A stretch of 64,000 nt of DNA from Microdochium bolleyi (GCA_001566295.1 KQ964266.1:62001-126000); one strand, 5' to 3'; shown: positions 32,513 to 43,773, counted from the stretch's first letter. Notes: generated by a model from the sequence alone, not told the origin. Numbers and translations are program-made.

Positions 32513-35265
32513 CTATGACTCCTGCCGATAGTCGTTGAACGCAATAGAAAAGTCTTGGGCGGCGTCGACTAGAGCATCGAAGATAGCATCCTCAGTGCCG
32601 AGAAGAGCCGTGGCAACCTCTTCAGAGTCTGCATTGAACCTCGCAAAGACCTCAAACATTCGGTAAAAGAGCTGGCTGGCAGGCTCCACCATGTCCTTGC
32701 AGAAGGCGATGTAGTCTTCCGCCACTTTGCGAGCAAATTCACGAGCAGGAGGTGTGGCCGGTGGTAGCAGTGCCGGCACTGGGAGCCGTCTCTCAGAAAA
32801 TACCACCTGATACGGACCAGAAGAGACGGTGATGGGGGAAGGCAACGGAAGCTCTGGCAGCGGGAAAGCAGAGTCGCCCACGACAACACTGCCTTTAGAC
32901 AATGCTACGGGGACCGCGCTTCCGCCATCTCCATTTATGACCATGTGAGTATCGCTGCCATATCTTGGGACGATGAAATCCACGCCATTGATCTTGACCA
33001 TGTGACGTGAGAACTCGGAGAGTCCATGGCATAAGCCTGGTGTTATCGTGGGTGTTGGTGTGGCTGCTGGGTCTGATAGGGTCGGCAACAAGCTGACGAA
33101 AGCCTCACATCCCGGGATGACAGATGGAGCCGTTGTGATCGTTACGTCAGGCGGGTCAATTGAAGTTGTCGGAGATGGCGTGGATTCCGTGGGGCCTGGA
33201 GTCGGCATCTCGGTTGGCTCCATGTTTGGTGGAGGAGGCGGAGGAGGCGGAGGTGGATGTGGAGGTGACGGAGGATTTGGAGGCAGAGGCGGAGGGAGAT
33301 TGGTGGTCGGTATCGGAAATGGAGGCCAATGAATAGTGATGCCTGGCGGCGGCGGCGGCGGAGGAGGAGGAGGAGGAGGAGGAGGCGATGGTGGGAGAGG
33401 TGCAAGAATATCTGATGGTTGACTCGACGTCAGGGAGCTCCTTGTTGGCAGACTCGGCAACTGTAATGACAACGCCGTGCTGGAAAAAGCTGTGGTCGTG
33501 GTGGAGAATGTAGTCGGCTGCTTCGAAGTTGTCTGGGATGCAACCGTCGTAGAACCAACAGAAGGCACCACACGGGTGCTCGCTGCAGAAGATGTGCCAA
33601 TGGCACTAGCTGTCAGCGTGTCCACCGTGATCGAGGTGGGCTGTGCAGAGCTTGAAACGACGACGATAGACTCAGTGCTGCCAGTTGAGGTGGTCGGAAT
33701 GGCCGCAGTTGATGTTAGAGGCTGTCCAATGATGGAGCTTGGTGAAGCAGAATCGAAGCCGGAGGCAGTCACAAGACCAACTGAGCTCTCAGATCCTAGT
33801 AGGTCGTCGCTTGCAGAGTCTCGCGTTGAGATGGACGACGCCGAAAGCAGAATGCCTGTGAGCAATGTGCTACTGATACGGCGAGAGGAAGTTGCAGTTT
33901 GTGCAAATGAGCCGGAAGAACCATGTACAGTTGTTCTTGTCGTGGAAGTGGATCTGCTCGAAGTGAAGAACGCACTCGGGGCTGTAATAGTCGACAGAAC
34001 GCCACTGGGAAGACCAATCGCTGTGGTACCTCCAGCCGCGAGGGTGTAGGTGGACGTCACAACACCGCTGATGACCAGTGTAGTTGTCCAGTGTCCAGTG
34101 CTCTCGGCTAGAGGCTCCGGTGTGAGACTCTCCACGGTCGACCCGGAAGTGCTGTGAGAAAACGACTCGGGTGCCGATGTGGCTGTAGTCAGAGTCGAGA
34201 CAGCAACCGTAGCAGTGATCGTGGACACGACACCACTGGGAAGAGCAATGCCCGTGGTGTTGCCCGCTGCGAGAGTGTACGTGGATGTGACCACTCCGCT
34301 GATGGTCAGCGTGGTTGTCCAGATACCCGTATACGCAGCTGCAGACGTTGGCGAGGCACTTGGGGAGCTCTTGCTTGGAGATGGGTTTTGCCCAGCACTC
34401 GTAGTCGAGGTCGATGAATTGCCAGTTGGCTCGATGACTACCAAAGTTGTATCTGGAGGTGTATGGGTCGAGATTGCAATCTGGGTGAGAGAAGATGAAG
34501 GAGCTTGGGATGCAGGGAGCAGAGACAGCGCGGTGCTACTTGGACCCGGAGAGCCTGGGGTGTCACCCGTTCCCGCAGGAGGGGGAGTCTGTGTGACTGG
34601 AGGTGCGATCTCGGACGAAAATCCCGAGGGCGGCGGGCCTGGCAATGTCACTGTCGTAACGGTCCAGTCGGTGACGGTGGCAGTGACTTCGACCGTGACA
34701 ATCTCTGGACTATCAACATTATGGCCCGAGAGAGAGGAGAGTGTCGGGAATCCGGTGGAGAGGGACGTGCTCGTGGCCACAATGCCAGTGACGGTGCTGA
34801 AAATCTGGCCATCATCGCATGGGACCGTGGCGGTGGTCGGCTCGAGAACAATGGTTGTTTCAGTGGTCACAGTGGTGTTCCTGTCGGCAACGGGATCCCA
34901 GATGTTGATGACCAAGGGGTTGACGATCGTATTTGTCGTCTCGACGACGCAGAACCACACGGTGGGCCGAGCAGGCGAACCAGGAGACGACGGAGCTGGC
35001 TGATAGACTGTCATCGAGCAAGGTCTCATAATATCAGTCTCATATTGCGTTCCAGCCTGGTCGTGCTGTACGTATGTAATTGCCAACAAGTAGCCAGCTC
35101 TCCTGAGCAATAGAACTTACAGCGGTGCAGGGTCGAAGCAAGTACAGTGTTGATCGCAGAGGCCTTCTCAACCACGGCTGTTGAAATGTCGGGATCAGGA
35201 TCGCCAAGCAAAGCGGCAGACAATGCCGTCAGCCAGAGTATGGCCAGGAGGCGACGAAGATACAT
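32513..35265 (-). CDS. Secreted Ser/Thr/Pro-rich mucin-like half, in frame with the downstream protease half
   Basis: ATG at 35265 opens MYLRRLLAILWLTALSAALL, a clear signal peptide. Exon 1 (35265-35121) ends at a strong GTAAGT donor. The favoured acceptor is GACAG at 35008 (ACTGAT branch site upstream), which keeps phase; a nearer TACAG at 35066 does not. Exon 2 runs to a TAG at 32515-32513, giving about 879 residues. Most is low-complexity Ser/Thr/Pro, presumably heavily O-glycosylated, with a twice-repeated module of about 40 residues, two proline-only stretches, and a C-terminal folded-looking segment (HMVKINGVDFIVPRYG; AEDYIAFCKDMVEPASQLFYRMFEVF). It ends DYRQES-stop; 24 bases later in the same frame comes the first Met of the protease half. 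One transcription unit broken by a stop is more plausible than two genes 24 bp apart. Confidence 0.7.
33981..34105 (-). repeat. Mucin-domain tandem module, copy B
   Basis: Encodes HWTTTLVISGVVTSTYTLAA followed by GGTTAIGLPSGVLSTITA. It is near-identical in protein and similar in DNA to copy A at 34207-34333. Confidence 0.75.
34207..34333 (-). repeat. Mucin-domain tandem module, copy A
   Basis: Encodes IWTTTLTISGVVTSTYTLAA followed by GNTTGIALPSGVVSTITA. The spacer to copy B is about 100 bp of ordinary Ser/Thr-rich sequence. Confidence 0.75.
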
Positions 35266-36740
35266 CCTCCTGATGGGAATAATTGAGCTCGATGTGAGCA
35301 GGTCGTGAAGTCGTTGGAAGGCTCAAGCCACCTAGGGGACAGAAGTTGTGCTTAGCAAGCTGAAGCGCGAAGAGACGGAAGGGCGTGGGATAGCAAGCCA
35401 AGATGAAGTCGGATAGCCGAGGCGTTCTCGAGATGACTGGATTTGGGTCTTGGAAGGAAAAATAAGTAGACTTGAGGGGAGTCGAATCGTTTCTATGGAG
35501 GAGACTTACAGTCGAGGCACAACTTCCTGCACTACAGTTCTATGAACCCAGTGCTCGGTATTAATACTCCGGATGTTGACTGAGTATTGCGTAGCTCAGT
35601 GGCCACCTAGTACAGTAATCAATGGCACAATTGAGCTCTCTTCAAGAACTCGCAACAAAGAATCTTTGAGCTCAGGCCTCACAGACCGTATTTCCAGATA
35701 CTTTCCCACTGCCGGGCTTCAGACCGATTCAGAGATGTCGCCAGGTGCAAACAAGGCCCCATAATCAAAGCGCACCACAGACCAGGCTCATAACCGGGAT
35801 GAAGAGATGGCACTTGGGGTGAGGCAATGTCTTGGGAATTCTTTTCTTCTCCAGAAAAAAGGCTCTATCTTTATAGGAGCAGAGGCTGCTCCGTCTCGAC
35901 TAGAGGCCTGAGTATCAGGGGCGTCGTTGCCGAGACACAAAACAGAGCAGAAAGTCTGAGGAAAACGCTCGAGTCAAACAGGCAGAGCAACACCACCAGC
36001 GGTGCTAGGCAGCTCTCATCTTTATCAGCCAGCCTCGAGACCTGCTCCGTTTGACAGAACGCAGCGAGACCAAACACGGTCGGTTGGCATCCAAACCATA
36101 ATAACTCCCCCGTCCAAGCCTACCCTGGTACAAGATACCCCCAACAGAAGAAGCGACACGCCGGCATCGGCCACCTAGCTGGGACCCCTCTCGGCTTTGT
36201 TTTTTAATTACTTTTCCTTTGAAAAGCTCAAAGCCTAATAAATGTGTGTTCAGCGCACGGAATATAACCCAATGTGAGCAATACGGGGAAAACAGATTCG
36301 CCGAGTGTCATGTTATTGGCAAAGCACGCTGGCGTGATCTGAATGGAGGCTGCCGCAGAGCAAGACCCGACTATCATGGTTTCAAGAACCGGGCGTGGTC
36401 TGTTCGCAGGGTGTGAATCCCGACTGACAAGAGCACGTGTCATTCCGTACTAACGTGAAGCCCCTTTTCGGGATTTCGTTTTGACTCGTACGCTCAGAAA
36501 GGACGAGAAGCCTCGCTAGAACCGACTTCGCTATGAAGCGTGATATAGAACGCAATGCGAAAAGTAAAAGCACGACTTGTTTATATCTATCAGGGTATCA
36601 TTATATTCTACTATTTTCCACAAGTCAACTAGGAAATCTACCCAGTTGCCTTCTCCTCCCCACACCGAGCACTCTCTCTTTTCTGTTACAGCACCTCCAC
36701 CTTTTCTCTCTCGCATGAGAAGGACTTTTCTGTGCAACCG

Positions 36741-36771
<31 letters not shown>

Positions 36772-36796
36772 GCTCCCACACCCCTCATGTCCACAT
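35266..36796. other. Intergenic region upstream of the mucin/protease unit and downstream of the MFS gene
   Basis: Moderately AT-richer than its surroundings, especially 36190-36650. No ORF has protein-like composition. It should hold the promoter of the secreted gene (next to 35265) and the MFS 3' UTR, which includes the poly-C tract. Confidence 0.55.
36742..36769. repeat. Homopolymeric C28 tract (G28 in the MFS transcript)
   Basis: A run of about 28 C on the plus strand starts 27 bases beyond the MFS stop codon, so the MFS mRNA would carry about 28 consecutive G in its early 3' UTR. Run length in an assembly is unreliable for such tracts. Confidence 0.9.
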
Positions 36797-38803
36797 TCAA
36801 GGGTTGCTGACATAGCTCCGCGCCCTCCTCAAGTCCTCATCCTCCGAGTAGTCCTCCCTCACGACCGGCTGCTCCTGCCGGCCACCGGCGGTGCTCGTCG
36901 CGCCAGCCTGGGCGTTCTTCTCGGCGGCGGCGGCATCATCATCGTCGCCGGCGTACGCGTACTTGCTCCGGCGCCGGATGCGCTCGCCGTAGCGCCAGAA
37001 CAGGAAGGGGATCGCGCAGCACAGCAGCGCGATGCCCGCGATGAGGGTGCTGGCCCACTGGTAGCCGAGGCGCTCGTACATCTGCTCGGTGAAGAGGACG
37101 ACGGCGGCGCCGCAGAAGGAGCGGATGCACGTCTTGGCCGCGAGCGCCGAGGCCGCCTGGTGCTGGTACGAGTCGACGAGGTAGTTGTTGGCCGAGTTGT
37201 ACAGGAAGATGAAGCCGAAGCCGACGGGCAGGCCGCCGAGCGCGGGCCCTGCCCAGGACAGGTGCGGGTACGACGTCCAGGCGAAGATGAGCACGCCCGC
37301 CGGGATGAACCAGCACGAGGCCATCATCGGGACCAGCCGGAGCTCCGGGGGCGGCAGGCGGCCGTTGTACTTGGCGATCAGGCTGCGGTAGTGCTTGTTG
37401 ACGGACGGCGAGCAGGCTGCGGACAATAGAACGCCTACTGCAAGGGGAATGCTATAACTCGGGGAAAGAGAGTGAGTTAGTCCGGCCCGGTCTGGAATCG
37501 CGGCTTGTACGCCAAAAACATCACCAGAAGGATGACTTACAACATCAAACCCGTCGTTCCAGCAGAATATCCTTTTCCTTGCTGATATACGATGGGGAAT
37601 GCGACAAAGAAGGCGTATAGGAGACCATAGAGGACGCTCATATAAATACTGATAAGGAAGACGATAAGCTCCCCGAACAGCAGCTGGAAAGGCCGGATCA
37701 TGAACACGGATAGCCGCTCCGAGATGGGCCGGGTGTCGAGGTCTTGCTCCGTGACGTAGTCGGCCTGTCCGGTCTCCTGGCGGAGCTTCTTGGCCCGCCG
37801 GGCCAGGATGGTCGGTGCGAAGGTCTCGGGCACGGTGAAGCTGATCAGGATCCAGACGACAAAGGCGAGGATGAGCTGGATCCAGTACAGCCAGCGCCAG
37901 CCGGTTGCGTCGGAGAGGAAGCCTCCGATAAGGGGGCCAACTATGACGAAGAGAGGAACCAGTCAGTTACGCCTGCTATAAAGAGACAAAACGGAGGACT
38001 GAGAAAACTTACTCGCAGGGCCGATGAAGGGAGCAGCAGAGAACGCAGCCATGGGCACGCCACGTTCCTCCGCTCTCCACAAGTCAGCCAGGGTTCCTCC
38101 GACCAACGTCATCGGGGCCGAGAAGGCGATGCCGTCGATCAGGCGGCAGACGAGCAAGGTCTCGATGTTCTGGGCCACGGCGCAGGGAACAATGAAGATG
38201 ACGGCCACGAACAGGGTGGTGCCGTAGATGATGCGGCGGCCATAGAGCTCCGAGAGAGGAGCGAACACCATGGGTCCTGTGTGATTTTCTTCTGTTAGTT
38301 TCTGGCGGCTCTCCTTTCTAATAGACAAGCTGAGACGTACCAACACCAAATCCGACAACGAACAACGAAATGCTGAGCAGTGCGACCTCCTGGCTGCAGC
38401 CAAAGTCCTTGCGCACGCCTGCAATGTCAGCCGTCACGACGCTCGACGCGAGGGCCACGACGAAGCAGGTCAGCGCCACGACCATGGTGCAGTACCACTT
38501 GTACGCCTTGGACCAGTTCTTGGGGTTCTCGGCGTCGTCGAGGGCGAACGTGACGAGCTTGTACCGCTTCTCAGGACCACCAGCACCACCACCGCCGGTA
38601 GTGGGCTCTACGGGCCCGGGGATGCTGCCCTGCGCCGTCTCGGTCGTGTACTCGGCCATGTTGGCGTTGGGAGTCAGCGTGCGGTACGGCAGGTTCACGT
38701 CGAGGTTAGGGTCGCCGTGCTCCTTTGTCGAGGTGGCTGTGTTGTGGCTGTGGGCATGTGCTGGGGCTGCTGGGCCAGCAGCTGTTGCTGTCGACGACGC
38801 CAT
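36797..38803 (-). CDS. DHA1-family MFS drug/polyamine-type transporter
   Basis: Four exons, 38803-38341, 38276-38013, 37940-37541 and 37451-36797, join in phase to 593 residues. Introns are 64, 72, 89 nt with GTACGT/GTAAGT donors. The ~95-residue N terminus is cytosolic, followed by about 12 hydrophobic segments. Motif A is APLSELYGRRIIYG between TM2 and TM3; motif C is GPAIGPLIGGFL, seen only after splicing exons 2 and 3; PETFAPTILARRAKKLR opens the central loop, as in Flr1/Tpo/Flu1 transporters of the plasma membrane. The C-terminal tail is acidic (YAGDDDDAAAAEKN, DYSEDEDLRRARS). By family it is a proton antiporter exporting drugs or polyamines; the substrate cannot be read from sequence. 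An FAD oxidoreductase lies upstream on the same strand. Confidence 0.88.
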
Positions 38804-40230
38804 GGCGGTTCGGGAGGCGGTTTAGCAGTGGTGGAAAGGTGGAAAGGCACCAAAACGCCGTTGTGTTATGGTGTGCTGAGTATCGTCAAAGCTACTTGCA
38901 CAGCAATGAACACAAGAAGAGGGCCAAGGCCTGGGCAATTTATATCAACACAACCGGTCCGAACACGGAGCGGGGCGAAGGAGAAGCGTGGCCACCCATT
39001 GTGATATTACACGAGAAAGCTATCTCGACCCCTGACGGCCCTTCGCGTCTTCGTTTTCAGAGGAGCGGCAAGACAGAAAAACTGGACTGGTGCAGCAAGG
39101 TGTTGTCTGTCCACGCCGCGCGAGGTGCGAGCTCGCGGGCAAGGTCGAGTGGAGCCATCGACATTGAAGGCAAGGGTGAGACGGGAAGAGACGGATAAGC
39201 TAAGATAGGAGGCTGTCAGTGTCAGATAGAGCTTCAAAATTTGTCTTCTCTGCCGACAAGCTCGGTCCCGCGTGGAAGCCACCGCCTTGGATCGATGTTG
39301 TTGTTCATGCTCACGACTGTCTCGCCTCGAACATGTACACAACCATCTCTGCGTGAGGCTGGCATGTTGCGAAGAGAACAAGAGGTCGCTTAGGCCTCGC
39401 AGCTCTCGTCCCGTGGCAAGATCTTTTGTTCAAATGAAACATGCAATCTCGAATCCCTTTGAATAGTTTGTTCGCGCTTGCTCGGCGCTCGAGAAAAGGG
39501 CGAGGTCCCATGCGTCTCCACTTCTACCCGCCCCTGCGTCATAAGCCAGGAAAGCCTTTTGTCACGGAGCCGCAAAAGCTGCAGTCCTCCATCTCCTGTG
39601 CTGGTAAGAACGCGTCGCAGCTCGAGATTTCGAGACGAACCAATGATCTGGATAGCCTCAGAGCATTACCGGCTTTCTGATCTCGCGGAGTGCACAGGCA
39701 AGAGATGCCCGGTAGACTCGCCGGGACGTTGAAAGGGTCACCCGGAGACAGGCGCCGGCGCTACGGCAGGTGCCCCACTCTTCGGCAGTGGGCCCGCCCG
39801 GAGCTCCACAGAAAAAGCTCACTGTCGCGAGCCTTGTTATTCCCGAGGTCGTGGCAGATCATCCTCTTACGATCTTGCCCCAAATCGGGCTTGACTACAC
39901 CTCTGTGCGGCAAGGCCTGCTACCTCGATGCTGATAGAAACTCACGGTATTGCAGCGTGGTGCTCGCCTTGTCTGGGTATGCTCATCGAGATATGGAAGG
40001 AACCGAAAGGGCTTCGCTGGCAAAGGCTGATGAATGTACCCGACGCAACGGACGTCATGAAGACAGCCTGGTCACGAAGGTGGGGGCGCATTCGCGAGAC
40101 AAACAATCATATTTCACGACCGTGGAGTCGTACGATGTAAAGTGGGCTTCCGACACCGGACGTAAGGAACAATCTCTGTAACAAAGCCCTATGTGCAGAC
40201 ACTCATCAAAAGGCGACTTTTTGTGCCTCA
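38804..40230. other. Intergenic region between MFS start and oxidoreductase stop
   Basis: About 1.4 kb containing the MFS promoter and the oxidoreductase 3' flank. Short ORFs here lack protein-like composition, and I see no repeats. Confidence 0.55.
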
Positions 40231-41964
40231 TCACGCGAACTTCTCCGCCAATCCCTCCAGCCCAGCCTTCTTGATCCTCTGCGGTGTCGCCAGCAGCTCA
40301 CGTGGGAGCCAGTCCATCACCTTGCCCGCCGGCCGGCCCGGAGCCGCGGGCAGATCCTGATGCTCCGCGCCGGAGATCATGATGCCGAGCGCGGTGCCGC
40401 ACAGCCATGCATATACCATCCCTTCGCCGCAGTACCCGGCCGAGACCCACTCGCCCGGAGACACGGTGGCGGCGTCTTTCTGTCGCGCATTGCCGCGGGG
40501 AGAGTCGCCACGCCGACCCGTGAGCTTGGGATCCAACCTTCCGACAAATGGCAGCCAGTCTCCCGTGGCCGCAATGATGCCCGTCCAGCTCTTCTTAACA
40601 CGACCTTCCTCCGCATCAGGTCCCCAGTTGGGCTCGAAAATCGCCGGCAGACTACCGCCGAGGTGTGCCATCGGCAGAGGGTCCACGATACTGTCGTCCC
40701 AGACCCCAAAGGCACTCATGCCTTGCTTGGCACCCCGGTTCAGCCCGCCGCCGTACATGATGTCCCCAGGCTGACCGTCAGGTCCTGCTGGTCGCTGTGT
40801 TGTGTAGTCGAACCCGTCCTCATAGATCAAGGACCACGACTGCTCGCCGTTGCGGTAGGGGAACTTCTTTCCTGGGCGCTGGGCGGTCATGTGTGCCAGA
40901 GCTCCGGTGAGCTTGCCCCGGAAGGCAGGGACGTATTGACCAGCAAATGCATTCGTGGCGTGGACAACGTGATTACACTGTATCCTACCTCGCGTAGTCT
41001 CGATCTCGTAGGTGTATCCGGCCGCTGGAGACGACGCAGAGACCGACGTGACGGTCGTGTGCGTCTCCAACGAGACGTGCTCGGGGAAGTCCTCGAGGAG
41101 AGACTTCCAGACACTTGAGACAAAGCGGAAAGGCCACAGAGCACCAGCCGTGTACGAGATTGCGCCCTTGACAAAGCCGTTGACGTGCAATGTCTGGCGA
41201 ATGATGCTCTTCTGTCAGCATTTGCCAACATACCAAAACGAACGGGAAATGCATGATCTCACCTCCTGTGCTTGCTTCTCATCTAAACAGTCAATGTTCA
41301 GCTCAGGCACCCACTGCTTCAACTCGCGCACGCGCGCGAACGACTTATCGCGGTCTTTGGCGTCGATATACAGGTCGCAAGTCTGCACTTTTCTGCACTC
41401 CGCAACATCCCAGCCCTGGTGCGCACAGAGCTCGGGTAACATCTCGACGTGCCTCAACTGGAAGCGGGCGATTTCGGCGGCTCTTGAAGGTCCGAGCTTG
41501 TCCTTGAAGTCCGCAAAGGTCTCTTGTGGCGATGGCTTGATGTGCCCGCCATTGCGACCCGTCGCGCCAGAGCATAGGGCGCGTGCCTCCAAGACGACTA
41601 TGCGAGGAGCCCGCTGATGTTGTGGTGTTGGTCGACCACCATCATCTCGATTGTCGGCAGGCGTTGCCCCCGGCACGGCTTCATCCTGCCGATGCTGCTG
41701 TAGTATGGACCACGCGACAGCTGCTCCGGTGATGCCCGAGCCGATGATGATGATATCTGCTTCCCCAGGCAGTACTTTGGACTGAGCGTCGACAAGTTCG
41801 GGGTACGGAGGCTCATCAAGCCAGTACGAGTCTGTTGGCTTGGGATTGGGCAAGCCTGGGGCTTGGCTGGCCCGTTGCAGAACTTCTTGAAGACCTCGGT
41901 TGGCCTCCAGCAAGACTTTGATGGCTACACCGAGAGTCGTGAAGAGGGACAGGACGGCTCCCAT
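40231..41964 (-). CDS. FAD-dependent oxidoreductase of the DAO (D-amino-acid oxidase-like) fold
   Basis: Two exons, 41964-41263 and 41211-40231, separated by a 51-nt GTGAGA...GACAG intron in phase 0, give 560 residues. A hydrophobic N-terminal stretch (AVLSLFTTLGVAIKVLL) may be a membrane anchor. The FAD dinucleotide motif ADIIIIGSGITGAAVAW has its GxGxxG at residues 75-80, followed by VVLEARALCSGATGRNGGH, the usual second signature of this family. Further downstream come VHATNAFAGQYVP and, near the C terminus, GEWVSAGYCGEGMVYAW, which matches the second FAD-contact region. Such enzymes oxidise C-N bonds of amines or amino acids; the closest functional analogy is bacterial gamma-glutamylputrescine oxidoreductase, but the substrate is unknown. 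The start at 41964 is preferred over a non-ATG 11 codons upstream. Confidence 0.86.
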
Positions 41965-43302
41965 GTTGTCTAGCTGAGCGAAATGCCGGAGCTGCACGGT
42001 TCTGGGACGTCTGGAATCTGCAAGTGGAGATCCAACCGTTGGCTGGCACGGCGATATGTGTGCCCAGAAGACGAGCGGATCTTCGAAGGAATTTACGTGT
42101 CAGTCCACGGCCAAACCTTGAGAGCTGCGAGAATTCCAGCACGCACGCTGCTCGGCGTCAAGAAAGCATCACGGTCAACAGGTGAGATGTCCTCTCGAAG
42201 TCCCTGGTCGGTGGACCCAGCGTGCCATGCCAGACGCGTGGCAAGGGTAGGATACTAATCACACGGTCATGGTCGACGAAGACCCTCGTGCCACCTCCAG
42301 AATTCGGCTTCGTATTGAAGAGACAATGTGCTGCTTGCAAGAACTCTGTTGCGGATGAAACCTACCGATTGAGACGAGAAGACCTGACAATCTCGACTTG
42401 ATCGACCGACGCACAACAATGCGGCCTTCCATCAAGTGTCTCTTTCGCCCGGCAAGCATGCGAGTTCCGAGGTGGTCAGGGTGTCGACAGTGGGTCCTGC
42501 CCCGAGTGCCGCTCGCTGGAGCCCGCTGAGCGGCAGGTCGGTGACACCCCTGCAGCCCACCACAACCGGCCCTCCAGCACACCCTGTGCACGCAAACTCG
42601 TTCGCCTGCAGCCCTCGAAGGGTGTCTGCCAACTGCGACTCGCAGCAACGTAGTCACAGACAGAAGAATGTAGGCCGGGTCACACTCCCGAGGCAGAAGA
42701 AGCGGAAGTGGCAAAGTGAAGTTTTGTTCGCCATGTCGCATCCGATGGACAGGAGGCAACGATCAACTCCCAAGGAGTCCCAAGGAGAGAATAACAAGAG
42801 CTTTGTGTTCTGGCAGATTCTAGAAGTGGGCAGATACTGCGTAAAGCACTCTCGCGAAAACACCAGGCGATGCAATCATCGCTTGTTGCAGAACACGCTC
42901 GGCAGCTACCGAGACAGATCAAATAAGCTACAAAATAAGCAATCCACGAGGATCCGGGGTCTGCCAGCGGCTCAGCCCTGCGAGTGTCTGGTGTTTGCCG
43001 CCCAGTGTGATACCGTGCTGCCGCCGGTGCCAGCGGTTGTTGGTGGTTTGGGGGGGCGTGCAACCGCCGCGGCGGGAGTCGGGCACGGTTAACGGGCCGG
43101 CTATGATGGCCTCAAAGTGCGACACACCGCGCCCGGCAGCCGTGAGGCTCAGCCGGCACGCGGCGTTGTGGAAACTTCTATGACCTCCCCCCTTGCATAT
43201 TTCAACCTCATCTCTTCTCCTCGTACTGATCTCCTGCTTCTTCACTTACACCGAACCCGCCCGCCTCGCACCTCTGTCCTCGCTGCGCTGGGTGCTCCCG
43301 AG
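41965..43302. promoter_or_regulatory. Divergent intergenic region
   Basis: Lies between the oxidoreductase (minus) and the small mitochondrial-type gene (plus), so it should hold two promoters. CT-rich sequence precedes the plus-strand start. A 218-codon plus frame at 42436-43092 has random composition and is not called. Confidence 0.5.
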
Positions 43303-43773
43303 ATGCGCGCCTTCCGCCTGCACACCAGACTCCTCGCCAACCTCGCAGCACCTACACAACGCCTCACACCACAGCTGGCGCAGAGCGCGCGACTGAACCA
43401 ACGAGCCATGTCGTCCTCCACGAACAGCAGTAACACCCCCAATGACAACAACGGTAGCCAAGATGCCACCGCCAGCACAGACAAGCAGCCCCTCCCGCTC
43501 CCCGAGCCATCGAACCCGGGTGGCACGACAACCCTCGCCGTCGACGGCGACGGCGTCAAGCTCGACCACCTGGGGCCCCTTGTCGTCAACGTCGACGGCA
43601 CAATGAGCCGCATCTCGAACTGGGACAAGATGGCGCAGATCGAGCGCGACAACACGCTGCGCATCATCGGCAAGCGCAACCAGCAGCGTCTCGCGGCGCT
43701 GCGGGCCGCCGCGGACAAGGTCGTCGCCACCGCTGAAGGGCATGGAGACACCACCACGACAAGGGACAAGTGA
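43303..43773 (+). CDS. Small conserved fungal protein, probably mitochondrial
   Basis: ATG at 43303 gives 156 residues. The N terminus (MRAFRLHTRLLANLAAPTQR) is positively charged, free of acidic residues and amphipathic, as expected for a mitochondrial presequence. A disordered Ser/Asn/Thr linker follows. The likely folded part is KLDHLGPLVVNVDGTMSRIS then NWDKMAQIERDNTLRIIGKR, continuing NQQRLAALRAA (about residues 85-145). This block has strongly protein-like composition and I have the impression of similar short fungal proteins, but I cannot name the family. A second Met at 43408 could start a cytosolic form lacking the presequence. The frame extends 62 codons further 5' from 43117, but that part looks like 5' UTR. 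Confidence 0.75.
   Translation: MRAFRLHTRLLANLAAPTQRLTPQLAQSARLNQRAMSSSTNSSNTPNDNNGSQDATASTDKQPLPLPEPSNPGGTTTLAVDGDGVKLDHLGPLVVNVDGTMSRISNWDKMAQIERDNTLRIIGKRNQQRLAALRAAADKVVATAEGHGDTTTTRDK

Noticed and set aside
35066..35120. 55-nt first intron of the mucin-like gene ending at TACAG
   Set aside because: With the strong GTAAGT donor at 35120 this acceptor puts exon 2 in a frame that stops at once. The acceptor at 35008 preserves the long frame and has a better-placed branch site.
36797..41964. Secondary-metabolite gene cluster
   Set aside because: Transporter and oxidoreductase are adjacent, but there is no PKS, NRPS, terpene cyclase or pathway regulator nearby.
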